Shown here: in pieces, positions 42,074 through 49,715 of the stretch
Layout: every line of letters begins with the position of its first letter
Numbering within the stretch: position 1 is the first letter of the stretch
Assembly: GCF_900142985.1 (NCBI RefSeq)
Contig: NZ_LT670849.1
Location: 5,038,501-5,102,500, forward strand
DNA length: 64,000 nt
Direction: 5' to 3'
Origin: Bradyrhizobium erythrophlei
GTDB taxonomy: Bacteria; Pseudomonadota; Alphaproteobacteria; Rhizobiales; Xanthobacteraceae
The notes under the pieces: model-generated
Databases searched by the model: none
What the model was told of the DNA's origin: nothing
What the model saw: only the letters and a program-made list of their open reading frames with translations
Program-made: the position numbers and the translations under genes

Positions 42074-43498
42074 TTGGAAACACGTGGTCACACCGCGCCC
42101 GGCCGTACCATGCTGGCCAAGATCTGGGACCAGCATGTTATCGCCCGCATCAGCGATGATACAGATCTCCTCCACATTGATCGCCATCTGCTGCACGACC
42201 TCGGCGGTTCGCGTGGCTTGCTCGACCTCAAGAGCCGCAATCTTCCCGTTCACAATCCCGAGCTGACCTTTGCGACGCCGGATCACGCAATTTCGTCCGC
42301 GCGTGGCCGCGCCGGCACCAGCAAGACCGGGCTGGAGCTCCTCGAAGGGTTGCGTGCCGAGACTTCGGCCAGCGGCATCACCATGTTCGACATCGATCAA
42401 CCGGGCCAGGGCATCGTTCACGTCATCGGCCCCGAACTCGGCTTGAGTTTGCCTGGCTGTCTGATCGTGTGCGGCGACAGCCACACCTGCACACATGGTG
42501 GTCTCGGCGCGCTCGCGTTCGGCATCGGCTCGAGCGAGCTGACGCATGTGCTGGCGACGCAGGCCCTGATCCAGCGTCGTCCGAAAACGATGCGGGTGAA
42601 ATTCGAGGGACGGATGTCCGCAGGCGTGACGCCCAAGGATCTCATCCTCGCGCTGATCGGCCATGTCGGCGCCGCCGGCGGCACCGGCTATGCGGTCGAG
42701 TTTGCCGGCAGCGCCATCCGCGACATGGGAATCGAGGGCCGGCTCACCATCTGCAACCTTTCGATCGAACTGGGCGCGAAGATGGGCATGGTCGCGCCGG
42801 ATGACAAAACCTACGACTTCATCCGTGGCCGGCGTTACGCGCCGAAGGGTGCGATCTGGGAGCGCGCGGTCGCCGCGTGGCGTCAGCTGCCGAGCGATGC
42901 CGACGCCGTGTTCGGTCGTGAAGTGACGATCGACGTCAACAAGATCATTCCGCAAATCACCTGGGGCATCAGCCCCGAGCACGTCGTCGGCGTCGATGGC
43001 CATGTGCCGAACCCCGCCGACATTACAGACCCTGCGCGCCGCACCGCGATCGAAACCGCGATCGATTATATGGGCCTCAAGCCCGGTGCGCCGATCGCGG
43101 GCACGCCGGTCGATTGGGTTTTCATCGGCTCCTGCACCAATAGCCGGATGAGCGATTTGCGCGCGGCAGCCGCGATTGCCCGCGGCCGCAAGGTCGCCCC
43201 CAACGTCCGGGCCTGGGTGGTGCCGGGCTCGGAGACGGTGAAGCGGGAGGCCATGGCAGAAGGGCTCGACAAGCTCTTCACCGAGGCCGGCTTCGAATGG
43301 CGCGAGCCCGGTTGCTCGATGTGCCTTGCCGCCAATGGCGAGGTCGTAGCCCCAGGCCAGCGCTCGGTCTCGACCTCGAACCGCAATTTCATCGGCCGGC
43401 AGGGGCCGCAGGCGCGGACCCATCTCGCCAGTCCGGCGATGGCGGCGGCGGCCGCGATCTCGGGCGCGATCGCCGACGTCAGGACCATGGAGCGTTAG
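42074..43498 (+). CDS. leuC: 3-isopropylmalate dehydratase-like large subunit (aconitase family)
   Basis: 474 residues from a TTG at 42074 with GGGAGG six bases upstream. Aconitase-family 4Fe-4S ligands are present: SCTNSR in the middle and GCSMCLAANGE near the C-terminus. LeuC signatures CGDSHTCTHGGLGALAFGIG and STSNRNFIGRQG are also seen. It isomerises 2- and 3-isopropylmalate or a similar hydroxyacid by dehydration and rehydration. Its operon with leuD- and leuB-like genes and an ABC importer is unusual for leucine biosynthesis, so a paralogous catabolic role is possible. Confidence 0.88.
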   Translation: METRGHTAPGRTMLAKIWDQHVIARISDDTDLLHIDRHLLHDLGGSRGLLDLKSRNLPVHNPELTFATPDHAISSARGRAGTSKTGLELLEGLRAETSASGITMFDIDQPGQGIVHVIGPELGLSLPGCLIVCGDSHTCTHGGLGALAFGIGSSELTHVLATQALIQRRPKTMRVKFEGRMSAGVTPKDLILALIGHVGAAGGTGYAVEFAGSAIRDMGIEGRLTICNLSIELGAKMGMVAPDDKTYDFIRGRRYAPKGAIWERAVAAWRQLPSDADAVFGREVTIDVNKIIPQITWGISPEHVVGVDGHVPNPADITDPARRTAIETAIDYMGLKPGAPIAGTPVDWVFIGSCTNSRMSDLRAAAAIARGRKVAPNVRAWVVPGSETVKREAMAEGLDKLFTEAGFEWREPGCSMCLAANGEVVAPGQRSVSTSNRNFIGRQGPQARTHLASPAMAAAAAISGAIADVRTMER

Positions 43499-44146
43499 AT
43501 GCCAAAGCCGTTTACGAAGCTCAGCGCCATCGCGGCTCCGATTATGCGTAGCAATATCGATACGGATGTGATCATCCGCATCGAGCGTCTGGTGGGCAAT
43601 TCCATTCGCGGCACGCTGGGAAAATGGGCGTTCGGCTCGCTGCGCTATCTGGCGGATGGATCGGAAAATCCCGACTTCATCCTCAACCGTGAGCCCTATC
43701 GCGACGCAGAAGTTCTGATTACGGGCCCGAACTTCGGTTGCGGGTCGTCGCGCGAAGGCGCGGTGTGGTCGCTTCAGGAGAAGGGCATTCGCGCCATCAT
43801 CGGCTCGGGTTTTGGCGATATCTTTTTCGCCAACTGCTTCCAGAACGGCATCCTGCCTATCGTTGTCGAGAAGCAGATTGTCGACGGGCTCGCCATGGAA
43901 GTGGAGCACAGCCAGGGCGCTGGCCGGGTCTCGATCGATCTGGAAGAGCAGACGATCACCTCGCCATCGGGAAAGGTACATCGTTTCGAGATCGATCCGC
44001 GCCGCCGCGCGGGCCTTCTAAAGGGCCTCGACGAGGTCGCACTGACGCTGCAACGCGACAGCGAAATTCGCGCCTTTCAATCCGCCGATCGGGCCGAGCG
44101 GCCCTGGATTCATTTCGCAACGGATTCTGCAAGGGACCACGCATGA
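43499..44146 (+). CDS. leuD: 3-isopropylmalate dehydratase-like small subunit
   Basis: 215 residues, starting immediately after the leuC stop. LeuD features are present: MRSNIDTDVIIRIERL near the N-terminus, GPNFGCGSSREGAVWSLQ and SGFGDIFFANCFQNGILPI. It is the swivelling small subunit that completes the active site with the large subunit. Its stop overlaps the leuB-like ATG by four bases, so the three enzymes are translationally coupled and should be made in similar amounts. Confidence 0.9.
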   Translation: MPKPFTKLSAIAAPIMRSNIDTDVIIRIERLVGNSIRGTLGKWAFGSLRYLADGSENPDFILNREPYRDAEVLITGPNFGCGSSREGAVWSLQEKGIRAIIGSGFGDIFFANCFQNGILPIVVEKQIVDGLAMEVEHSQGAGRVSIDLEEQTITSPSGKVHRFEIDPRRRAGLLKGLDEVALTLQRDSEIRAFQSADRAERPWIHFATDSARDHA

Positions 44147-45282
44147 GCGCTTCATCCAACATGATCAAGGTCGCTGTGGTGGGCGGCGAGGGAATTGGCC
44201 CCGAGGTGACGGCGCAGTCGCGCCGAATTCTGGGCTGGTTTGCGACCAGGCGCGGCGTGCCGATGGCGTTGCGCGAGGCGCAATACGGTCTCATTCCGTA
44301 TCTTGCGACCGGCAAGGTGTTGCCGGAAGACACGGCCAACGCGATGGACGAGGCCGACGCGATCCTGTGGGGCGCGACCGGCGGCCCCGAGACCAAGGAG
44401 GTGCCGGCGGAAGCGCGCAAGGCCGGCGGCCTGCTTTCGCTGCGCCAGAAATACGACCTCTATGCGAATTTGCGGCCGATCCGTGCCAACCCGGCACTGT
44501 CTGAATCCTCGCCATTAAAAGCGCGGATACTCAAGGACGTCGATTTCGTCATCATCCGCGAACTCACCAGCGGCATCTATTTCGGCGAGCCGCGTGGTAT
44601 CGAGAAACTGCCGGACGGACAACGCCGCGGCTTCAACACCGAGCAATACACCACGAGCCAGGTGCGTCGCGTGGCGCGTTCGGCGTTTGAACTCGCGCGC
44701 ACGCGCAGAGGCAAGGTCTGTTCGGTCGACAAGGCCAATGTGCTCGAGACCAGCGTGCTGTGGCGCGAGGAAGTTACGGCGCTGCGCGCGGAAGAATTCC
44801 GCGACGTCGAACTCAGCCATATGTATGTCGACAACGCCGCGATGCAGATCGTGCGCGATCCCGCGCAATTCGACGTGATGGTGACCGGCAATATCTTCGG
44901 CGACATCCTGTCCGATTGCGCGGCGATGGCGTCGGGATCGCTCGGCATGCTGCCGTCGGCCTCGCTCGGTCCGGTCGATCGCTATGGCCGCCGGAAGGCG
45001 CTGTATGAACCGGTTCACGGCAGCGCGCCTGATATTGCCGGGCGTGGCATCGCCAATCCGCTCGGTTCGATCCAGAGTGTGATCATGATGCTGCGCATGA
45101 CGCTCAACCGGCCGGAAGACGCGGACCTGTTGGAAAAGGCGGTCGATCTTGCGCTTGCGAACGGTGCGCGTACCGCCGATATCGCGGAAGCCGGGATGAG
45201 GAAGCTCTCGACCAAAGAAATGGGAGACGCGGTGCTCGCCGCACTCGACAGGGTTGCGAGCGATGTAAAGGAGAAAGCGTGA
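44143..45282 (+). CDS. leuB: 3-isopropylmalate dehydrogenase-like enzyme
   Basis: 379 residues. Beta-decarboxylating dehydrogenase motifs are clear: VVGGEGIGPEVTAQ, ILWGATGGPE, FVIIRELTSGIYFGEPRG, DKANVLETSVLWREEV, the metal Asp region NIFGDILSDCAAMASGSLGMLPSASLG, and EPVHGSAPDIAGRG. Oxidises and decarboxylates 3-isopropylmalate or a related malate-type acid with NAD. Linked to leuC/leuD upstream by overlap, and to the binding-protein gene whose ATG begins at its last base. The true substrate may differ from isopropylmalate because of this transporter context. Confidence 0.88.
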   Translation: MSASSNMIKVAVVGGEGIGPEVTAQSRRILGWFATRRGVPMALREAQYGLIPYLATGKVLPEDTANAMDEADAILWGATGGPETKEVPAEARKAGGLLSLRQKYDLYANLRPIRANPALSESSPLKARILKDVDFVIIRELTSGIYFGEPRGIEKLPDGQRRGFNTEQYTTSQVRRVARSAFELARTRRGKVCSVDKANVLETSVLWREEVTALRAEEFRDVELSHMYVDNAAMQIVRDPAQFDVMVTGNIFGDILSDCAAMASGSLGMLPSASLGPVDRYGRRKALYEPVHGSAPDIAGRGIANPLGSIQSVIMMLRMTLNRPEDADLLEKAVDLALANGARTADIAEAGMRKLSTKEMGDAVLAALDRVASDVKEKA

Positions 45283-46325
45283 TGGCGATGATCACCCGTC
45301 GCTCAGCGCTGACCGTGATCGCCGGCGGTGCAAGCCTTGCCGCCGGGCCAGCACGCGCTGAGACCATGAGCGGGCGGCCGATCTATCCCGTCGCCGTGCC
45401 GATCTACCAGTCGCAATTTGTCGCCGATCGCATCGGCTACTTCAAGGAGGCCGGCCTCGACTGCAAGCTTGTTCAGGGCGGCAGTGGCGTGAAGACCCGG
45501 GAGATCATCGCCTCATCGCAAGGCGATGTCGGCATCGGCGACGTCACCCATCCGATGCAGCTCGCCAATCACGGCCGCGCCGGGCGCATTCTGATGCCGA
45601 CCGACACCCGCAGCAGTTCGGTGATGTTCATCATCCGCAAGGACCTGTGGGATCAGGGCATCACGACGCTGGAGAAGCTCACCGAGTCGAAGCGGCCGGA
45701 TGGCCGCAAGCCGATCGTCTCGGTGTCCTCGCTTGGCGGCACCAATCATGTCTGGTCGTCTTATTATATGGAGACGATGGGGCTCGCCGAAAAAGTAACC
45801 TGGATTGGCACCGGCAACGTCGACACCATGCTGGGCTCGCTCAAGAGCAAGCAGGTCGACGTCCTCGTCAGTTCGCTCTCGCTGCTCGACGAATCGAAAG
45901 AGCAGGGCTGGGGTACGCTGTTGTTCGACGGCACGGATGAAGCGATCTGGAACAAGTATATCGGCGGCAAGGTGCCGGTGACCTGCCATTTCACGGTGCA
46001 GTCGACCATCGACAAGGACCCGCCAAAAATACAGGCCTTTGCCACCGCCTTGTGGCGCGCGGCGCAATGGATCAAGACCCATTCCTCCGATGAGGTCTAC
46101 GACGCGATCGAGCCTTACGTCGGCAGCACGTCGCGCAAGGCCAATATTCTGGAAATCACGGCGCTGAAGAAGGTCGCCGATTTCGACTGCGTGATCGATG
46201 CGGCGAGTTTTGCGCGCGGCGAAAAGGTCTGGTTCCGGGAAATGACCGGCATCAAGCCGCTGGCGATGTCCGAAGTCGTCGTCCCCGATTTCGTGCTGGC
46301 CGCCAGGAAAGCCTATCCGGGTTGA
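45282..46325 (+). CDS. NMT1/TauA-type ABC transporter substrate-binding protein
   Basis: 347 residues from the ATG at 45282 (AAAGGAG about 9 bases upstream); a GTG three bases earlier is less likely. The signal TRRSALTVIAGGASLAAGPA is Tat-like. The mature part has the NMT1/THI5-type opening IYQSQFVADRIGYFKEAGLD and SSQGDVGIGDVTHPMQLAN. It captures a small organic ligand in the periplasm for the ATPase and permease downstream. Its start overlaps the leuB-like stop, tying uptake to the LeuCDB-like enzymes. A twin hairpin element separates it from the ATPase gene. Confidence 0.88.
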   Translation: MAMITRRSALTVIAGGASLAAGPARAETMSGRPIYPVAVPIYQSQFVADRIGYFKEAGLDCKLVQGGSGVKTREIIASSQGDVGIGDVTHPMQLANHGRAGRILMPTDTRSSSVMFIIRKDLWDQGITTLEKLTESKRPDGRKPIVSVSSLGGTNHVWSSYYMETMGLAEKVTWIGTGNVDTMLGSLKSKQVDVLVSSLSLLDESKEQGWGTLLFDGTDEAIWNKYIGGKVPVTCHFTVQSTIDKDPPKIQAFATALWRAAQWIKTHSSDEVYDAIEPYVGSTSRKANILEITALKKVADFDCVIDAASFARGEKVWFREMTGIKPLAMSEVVVPDFVLAARKAYPG

Positions 46326-46357
46326 TCGCGGGCCGGAAAGCCCGAAGGGCGAGGGGA

Positions 46358-46524
46358 CTAGTGCGGCGACTCTGACGTTCCTTTCAGTCTCGCCGTACCT
46401 TCTTCGAAGGAACGTCAGAGTCAAAGCCACACTAGAGTCATATGGTTGCTAGTGTCCCTTTGGTTCTGACATTCGTAAACGAAACCGCCACGACATAATA
46501 CGAATGTCAGAAGCGGGACACTAG
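46358..46524. repeat. Twin CTAG hairpin element, copy 3 (inside the transporter operon)
   Basis: Hairpin A is 46358-46435 (CTAGTGCGGC... GCCACACTAG; stem core GACTCTGACGTTCCTT, AAA bulge on the right). A 13-base spacer follows, then hairpin B at 46449-46524 (CTAGTGTCCC... GGGACACTAG; stem core TTCTGACATTCGTA, bulged on the left). It sits between the binding-protein stop and the ATPase start; the last CTAG is followed by GGGGACGCC and the ATG. Confidence 0.9.
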
Positions 46525-46532
46525 GGGACGCC

Positions 46533-47342
46533 ATGCCGCTTGATCGATCGCAGGATGTGAGCCGCATCGACGTCAGGGATTTGAACAAGACGTTTCAGCT
46601 CGCAGGAGCCGCGATCGAAGCGGTGCGCGGGGTTTCCTTTAGCGTGAAGCGGGGGGAGTTCGTGGCGCTGCTGGGGCCGTCCGGCTCCGGAAAAAGCACC
46701 GTGCTGAACATGATCGCGACCCTGATCAGGCCCTCCAGCGGGCAGATCCTGATCGATGGCGCGCCGATCGTCCCCGGCAAGGCGACGCCCAATGTCGGCT
46801 ATGTCTTCCAGCGCGACACGCTGTTTCCCTGGCGTACGGTCGCAGACAATATCGGCTATGGCCTGCAACTGGCCGGAAAGAGCGACGCCGAGCGCAAGGA
46901 GCGCGTGGCCGCCTGCATCTCGCAGGCCGGACTTGAAGGATTCGATGAAGCCTATCCGTCTGCGCTATCCGGCGGCATGCGCCAGCGTGCCGCACTGATG
47001 CGCACGCTCGTGGTCGAGCCGCAGATCCTTCTGATGGACGAGCCGTTCGGTGCACTCGATACCCATACCAAGATCGACATGCACGAGGTGCTGTTGCGCA
47101 TCTGGGAGCGCGAGCAGCAGACGGTGCTGTTCGTGACCCACGACCTTGGCGAGGCGTTGACGCTCGCCGACCGCATCATCCTGTTCTCGGCGCGTCCGGG
47201 CCGCATCAAGGACATGTTCGAGGTCGATTTCCCGCGGCCGCGCGACGCCGTGAAGGTGCGGGAGACGCCGCGTTATGCGGAACTGTTCCAGCACATCTGG
47301 CACTCGCTCGGCGAGGAATTCGTCAAGGGGCGCGAGCGATGA
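46533..47342 (+). CDS. ABC transporter ATPase (TauB/SsuB type)
   Basis: 269 residues. Walker A GPSGSGKST is at 48-56, Q-loop VFQRDTLFPWRTV, signature LSGGMRQRAALMRTL at about 152, Walker B ILLMDEPFGALD, and the switch His in FVTHDLGEAL. This is the nitrate/sulfonate/taurine class of importer. Its ATG lies 8 bases after the twin hairpin element, so translation initiation must work right beside a strong structure. Its stop overlaps the permease ATG (ATGA). Confidence 0.93.
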   Translation: MPLDRSQDVSRIDVRDLNKTFQLAGAAIEAVRGVSFSVKRGEFVALLGPSGSGKSTVLNMIATLIRPSSGQILIDGAPIVPGKATPNVGYVFQRDTLFPWRTVADNIGYGLQLAGKSDAERKERVAACISQAGLEGFDEAYPSALSGGMRQRAALMRTLVVEPQILLMDEPFGALDTHTKIDMHEVLLRIWEREQQTVLFVTHDLGEALTLADRIILFSARPGRIKDMFEVDFPRPRDAVKVRETPRYAELFQHIWHSLGEEFVKGRER

Positions 47343-48214
47343 AGCCGCGCCGGCATTCGCTCAGCGCGCTGGCGTGGCAGGTCGGAATCTGCATCGTCGT
47401 GCTGTCGGTCTGGCAGTGGGGTTACCAGCTCCGCGCCCGCTTTCCCTGGCTCGTGCCCGATCTGCTCGATCCTTATTTCATCTCGAAACCATCGGAGATC
47501 TTCGAGCAATTCCTGATCCTGAGCTGCTTGAAATCGAAGCTCGGCGTCTTCAACGGCTGGTTCAACGGCGATTTCGCCAAGTGCATGGCGCGCACCGAGA
47601 ACAATCTCTGGGTCGCGACCGCGATTACGCTGAAGAACACGTTCTTCGGCTTTGTCACCGGCGTCACGTCGGGATTTGCCGCCGGGCTCATTCTCGGGCG
47701 ATCGGATCGCCTGAGTGCGATCTTTCAGCCGTTCATTACCGCCGTAAATTCGATTCCGCGCATCGCGCTGGCACCCATCATCGTGCTGGCATTCGGCATC
47801 GGCGATACTTCGAAGATCGTGACGTCGTGGATCGTGGTGGTGTTCCTCGTGTTCTACAACACCTTCGAAGGCGCACGCTCGATTGACGAAGGTTTCATCA
47901 ATGCCGCCCGGCTGCTCGGGGCCAGCGAATGGCAGATCACGCGTACGGTCGTGATCCCTTCGACCATGGCCTGGGTGTTTGCCTCGCTGACGCCTGCGAT
48001 TTCCTTTGCGTTGATCGGCGTCATCGTCGGCGAATTCATCGGCGCGGAAAAAGGCATCGGCCGGTTGATCATCGAATCCGAGGCGCGCGGCGAGGCCTCG
48101 GGCATGATGGTGGCGGTCACCATCCTGATGCTGGTGGGCGTCGTGCTCGCCGCGCTCATACGCCGGTTACAAGCCTATCTTCTGCGCTGGCAGCAGCATA
48201 ACCGTGCGGATTGA
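47339..48214 (+). CDS. ABC transporter permease (TauC/SsuC type)
   Basis: 291 residues, about six membrane segments. The ATPase-docking EAA-type loop is ARLLGASEWQITRTVVIPSTMAWVFASLTPA. An unusually long stretch (about residues 45-95, with FNGWFNGDFAKCMARTENN) lies between the first helix and the permease domain. In typical members this is shorter, so it may be a periplasmic insertion contacting the binding protein. It ends the leuCDB-importer gene set. Confidence 0.9.
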   Translation: MKPRRHSLSALAWQVGICIVVLSVWQWGYQLRARFPWLVPDLLDPYFISKPSEIFEQFLILSCLKSKLGVFNGWFNGDFAKCMARTENNLWVATAITLKNTFFGFVTGVTSGFAAGLILGRSDRLSAIFQPFITAVNSIPRIALAPIIVLAFGIGDTSKIVTSWIVVVFLVFYNTFEGARSIDEGFINAARLLGASEWQITRTVVIPSTMAWVFASLTPAISFALIGVIVGEFIGAEKGIGRLIIESEARGEASGMMVAVTILMLVGVVLAALIRRLQAYLLRWQQHNRAD

Positions 48215-48282
48215 AGCGCTTGTCTATTCGCGCGCGGATGGTACAGCTATTCCCGCGCCTCTAGTTTTGCAAAGGTCTTTCC

Positions 48283-48942
48283 ATGAGCATCAAGGTCTAC
48301 GGGTTCTGGCGGTCGATCGCGTCGTTTCGTATCCGTGTCGCGCTGAAATTGAAGGCGCTGCCGTTCGAGGAAATCTCGATCGACATTCTCCAGGGCAAGC
48401 AGTTCGAGCCGGGTTACGATGCCGTGAACCCCGAACACGTGGTGCCGACCTTCATCCATGATGGCCATTCGCTGTACCAGTCGCTCGCGATCATGGAATA
48501 TCTCGACGACATCAAACCGACGCCGCGGCTATTGCCTGATGACGTCAAGGAGCGGGCCTATGCGCGCTCGCTGGCGTTGATGACGATCGCGGACGCGCAC
48601 CCGCTCACGGTGCCGCGCGTGCGCAAGCATCTCGCCGGGAGCTTTGGCGCCGACGCTCACGCGATCGAGGCGTGGGTCACGCATTGGACCGTCGAGGGGC
48701 TGGCGGCCTATGAACGGTTTCTTGAGCGGCGTAAGCCTGCGCCGTTTGCGCTGGGCAAGGAAGTTGGTCTTGCCGATATCTGCATCGCGGGCCAGGTGGT
48801 CGGCGCGCAGTATGTCAAGGTCGAGCTTGATGCGTATCCGCTGGTGAAAAGCATCTCGGACCGCTGCTTTGCGCTGCCGGAATTCAAGAGCTCGCGTCCG
48901 TTCGAACAGCCCGACTACAAGGCCGCGGGCGGCAAGCACTAA
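48283..48942 (+). CDS. maiA: Maleylacetoacetate isomerase-like glutathione transferase (zeta class)
   Basis: 219 residues. The N-terminal thioredoxin domain contains GFWRSIASFRIRVALKLKALPFE, matching the zeta-class S-x-x-S/A-x-R-V/I-R motif with the catalytic serine area, then NPEHVVPTFIHDGHSLYQSLAIMEYLDD for glutathione binding. Characterised relatives isomerise maleylacetoacetate or maleylpyruvate. There are no homogentisate or gentisate genes nearby, so the exact substrate is open. It is 69 bases after the permease gene and may be a separate unit. Confidence 0.82.
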   Translation: MSIKVYGFWRSIASFRIRVALKLKALPFEEISIDILQGKQFEPGYDAVNPEHVVPTFIHDGHSLYQSLAIMEYLDDIKPTPRLLPDDVKERAYARSLALMTIADAHPLTVPRVRKHLAGSFGADAHAIEAWVTHWTVEGLAAYERFLERRKPAPFALGKEVGLADICIAGQVVGAQYVKVELDAYPLVKSISDRCFALPEFKSSRPFEQPDYKAAGGKH

Positions 48943-49074
48943 CGTTACGGCGAGATCATTTCGTTTCGCGAAATGGTATCTTGCGCTCCGCGAGGCTTCA
49001 ACGATCGCGTCCAAGCCGCCATGGTCGCCGCGGCCGGAGCTGATGCCGGCTCTTCCATTCAGGAGAACCGACCC

Positions 49075-49695
49075 ATGAAGCTCTACTGGCATCCGCTGTC
49101 CGGCCACGCCCACCGGGCGCAACTTTTCCTCTCGCTGATCGGAGCGAGGTTCGACCTCGTCGAGGTCGATCTTGCCAAAGGCGCGCACAAGGTTCCTGAA
49201 TTCCTGAAGCTCAATCCCTTCGGGCAGGTGCCGGTGCTGGACGACGACGGCGTCGTCGTCAGCGACTCCAACGCGATCCTGATTTATGTGGCGAAGAAGC
49301 TCGGCAAAACCGACTGGCTGCCCGAGGACGCCAAGGGCGCTGCGGCGGTGCAGCGCTGGCTTTCGGTTGCGGCCGGGCAAATCGCCTTCGGCCCTGCGGC
49401 TGCGCGCCTCATCACCGTGTTCAACGCGCCGCTCAATGCCGACGAAGTGATCAGGCGCGCGCATGCGATCCTGGCCCTGATCGAGGCCGAACTCGCCGGC
49501 AAGAGCTGGATCGTCGGCGGTGCGCACCCGACCATCGCCGACGTGGCGCTCTACAGCTACATTGCGCGCGCGCCGGAGGGCAACGTCGACCTCTCGCAGT
49601 ATCCGGCCGTGCTCGGCTGGCTCACCCGGGTGGAATCTCTTCCGCGCTTCACGCCCTTCAAGATCACGCCAGCGGGCTTGCAAAAGGTGGCTTGA
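49075..49695 (+). CDS. Glutathione S-transferase family protein
   Basis: 206 residues from the ATG at 49075, with AGGAGAA upstream. The N-terminal domain has the start [20 protein letters not shown], then [30 protein letters not shown], which contains the cis-Pro and the SNAI glutathione-binding turn. The helical C-terminal domain has [19 protein letters not shown] with the N-capping Asp. It is a general detoxification transferase; the substrate is unknown. It lies 132 bases after maiA in the same direction. Confidence 0.9.
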   Translation: MKLYWHPLSGHAHRAQLFLSLIGARFDLVEVDLAKGAHKVPEFLKLNPFGQVPVLDDDGVVVSDSNAILIYVAKKLGKTDWLPEDAKGAAAVQRWLSVAAGQIAFGPAAARLITVFNAPLNADEVIRRAHAILALIEAELAGKSWIVGGAHPTIADVALYSYIARAPEGNVDLSQYPAVLGWLTRVESLPRFTPFKITPAGLQKVA

Positions 49696-49715
49696 TCGCC
49701 TCCGGGATCGACGGT

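Noticed and set aside
42059..43981. A 640-codon open frame on the minus strand opposite the leuC and leuD genes
   Set aside because: It is antisense to two genes with full family motifs. Long mirror frames are expected in high-GC DNA with biased third positions, and its translation shows no domain.
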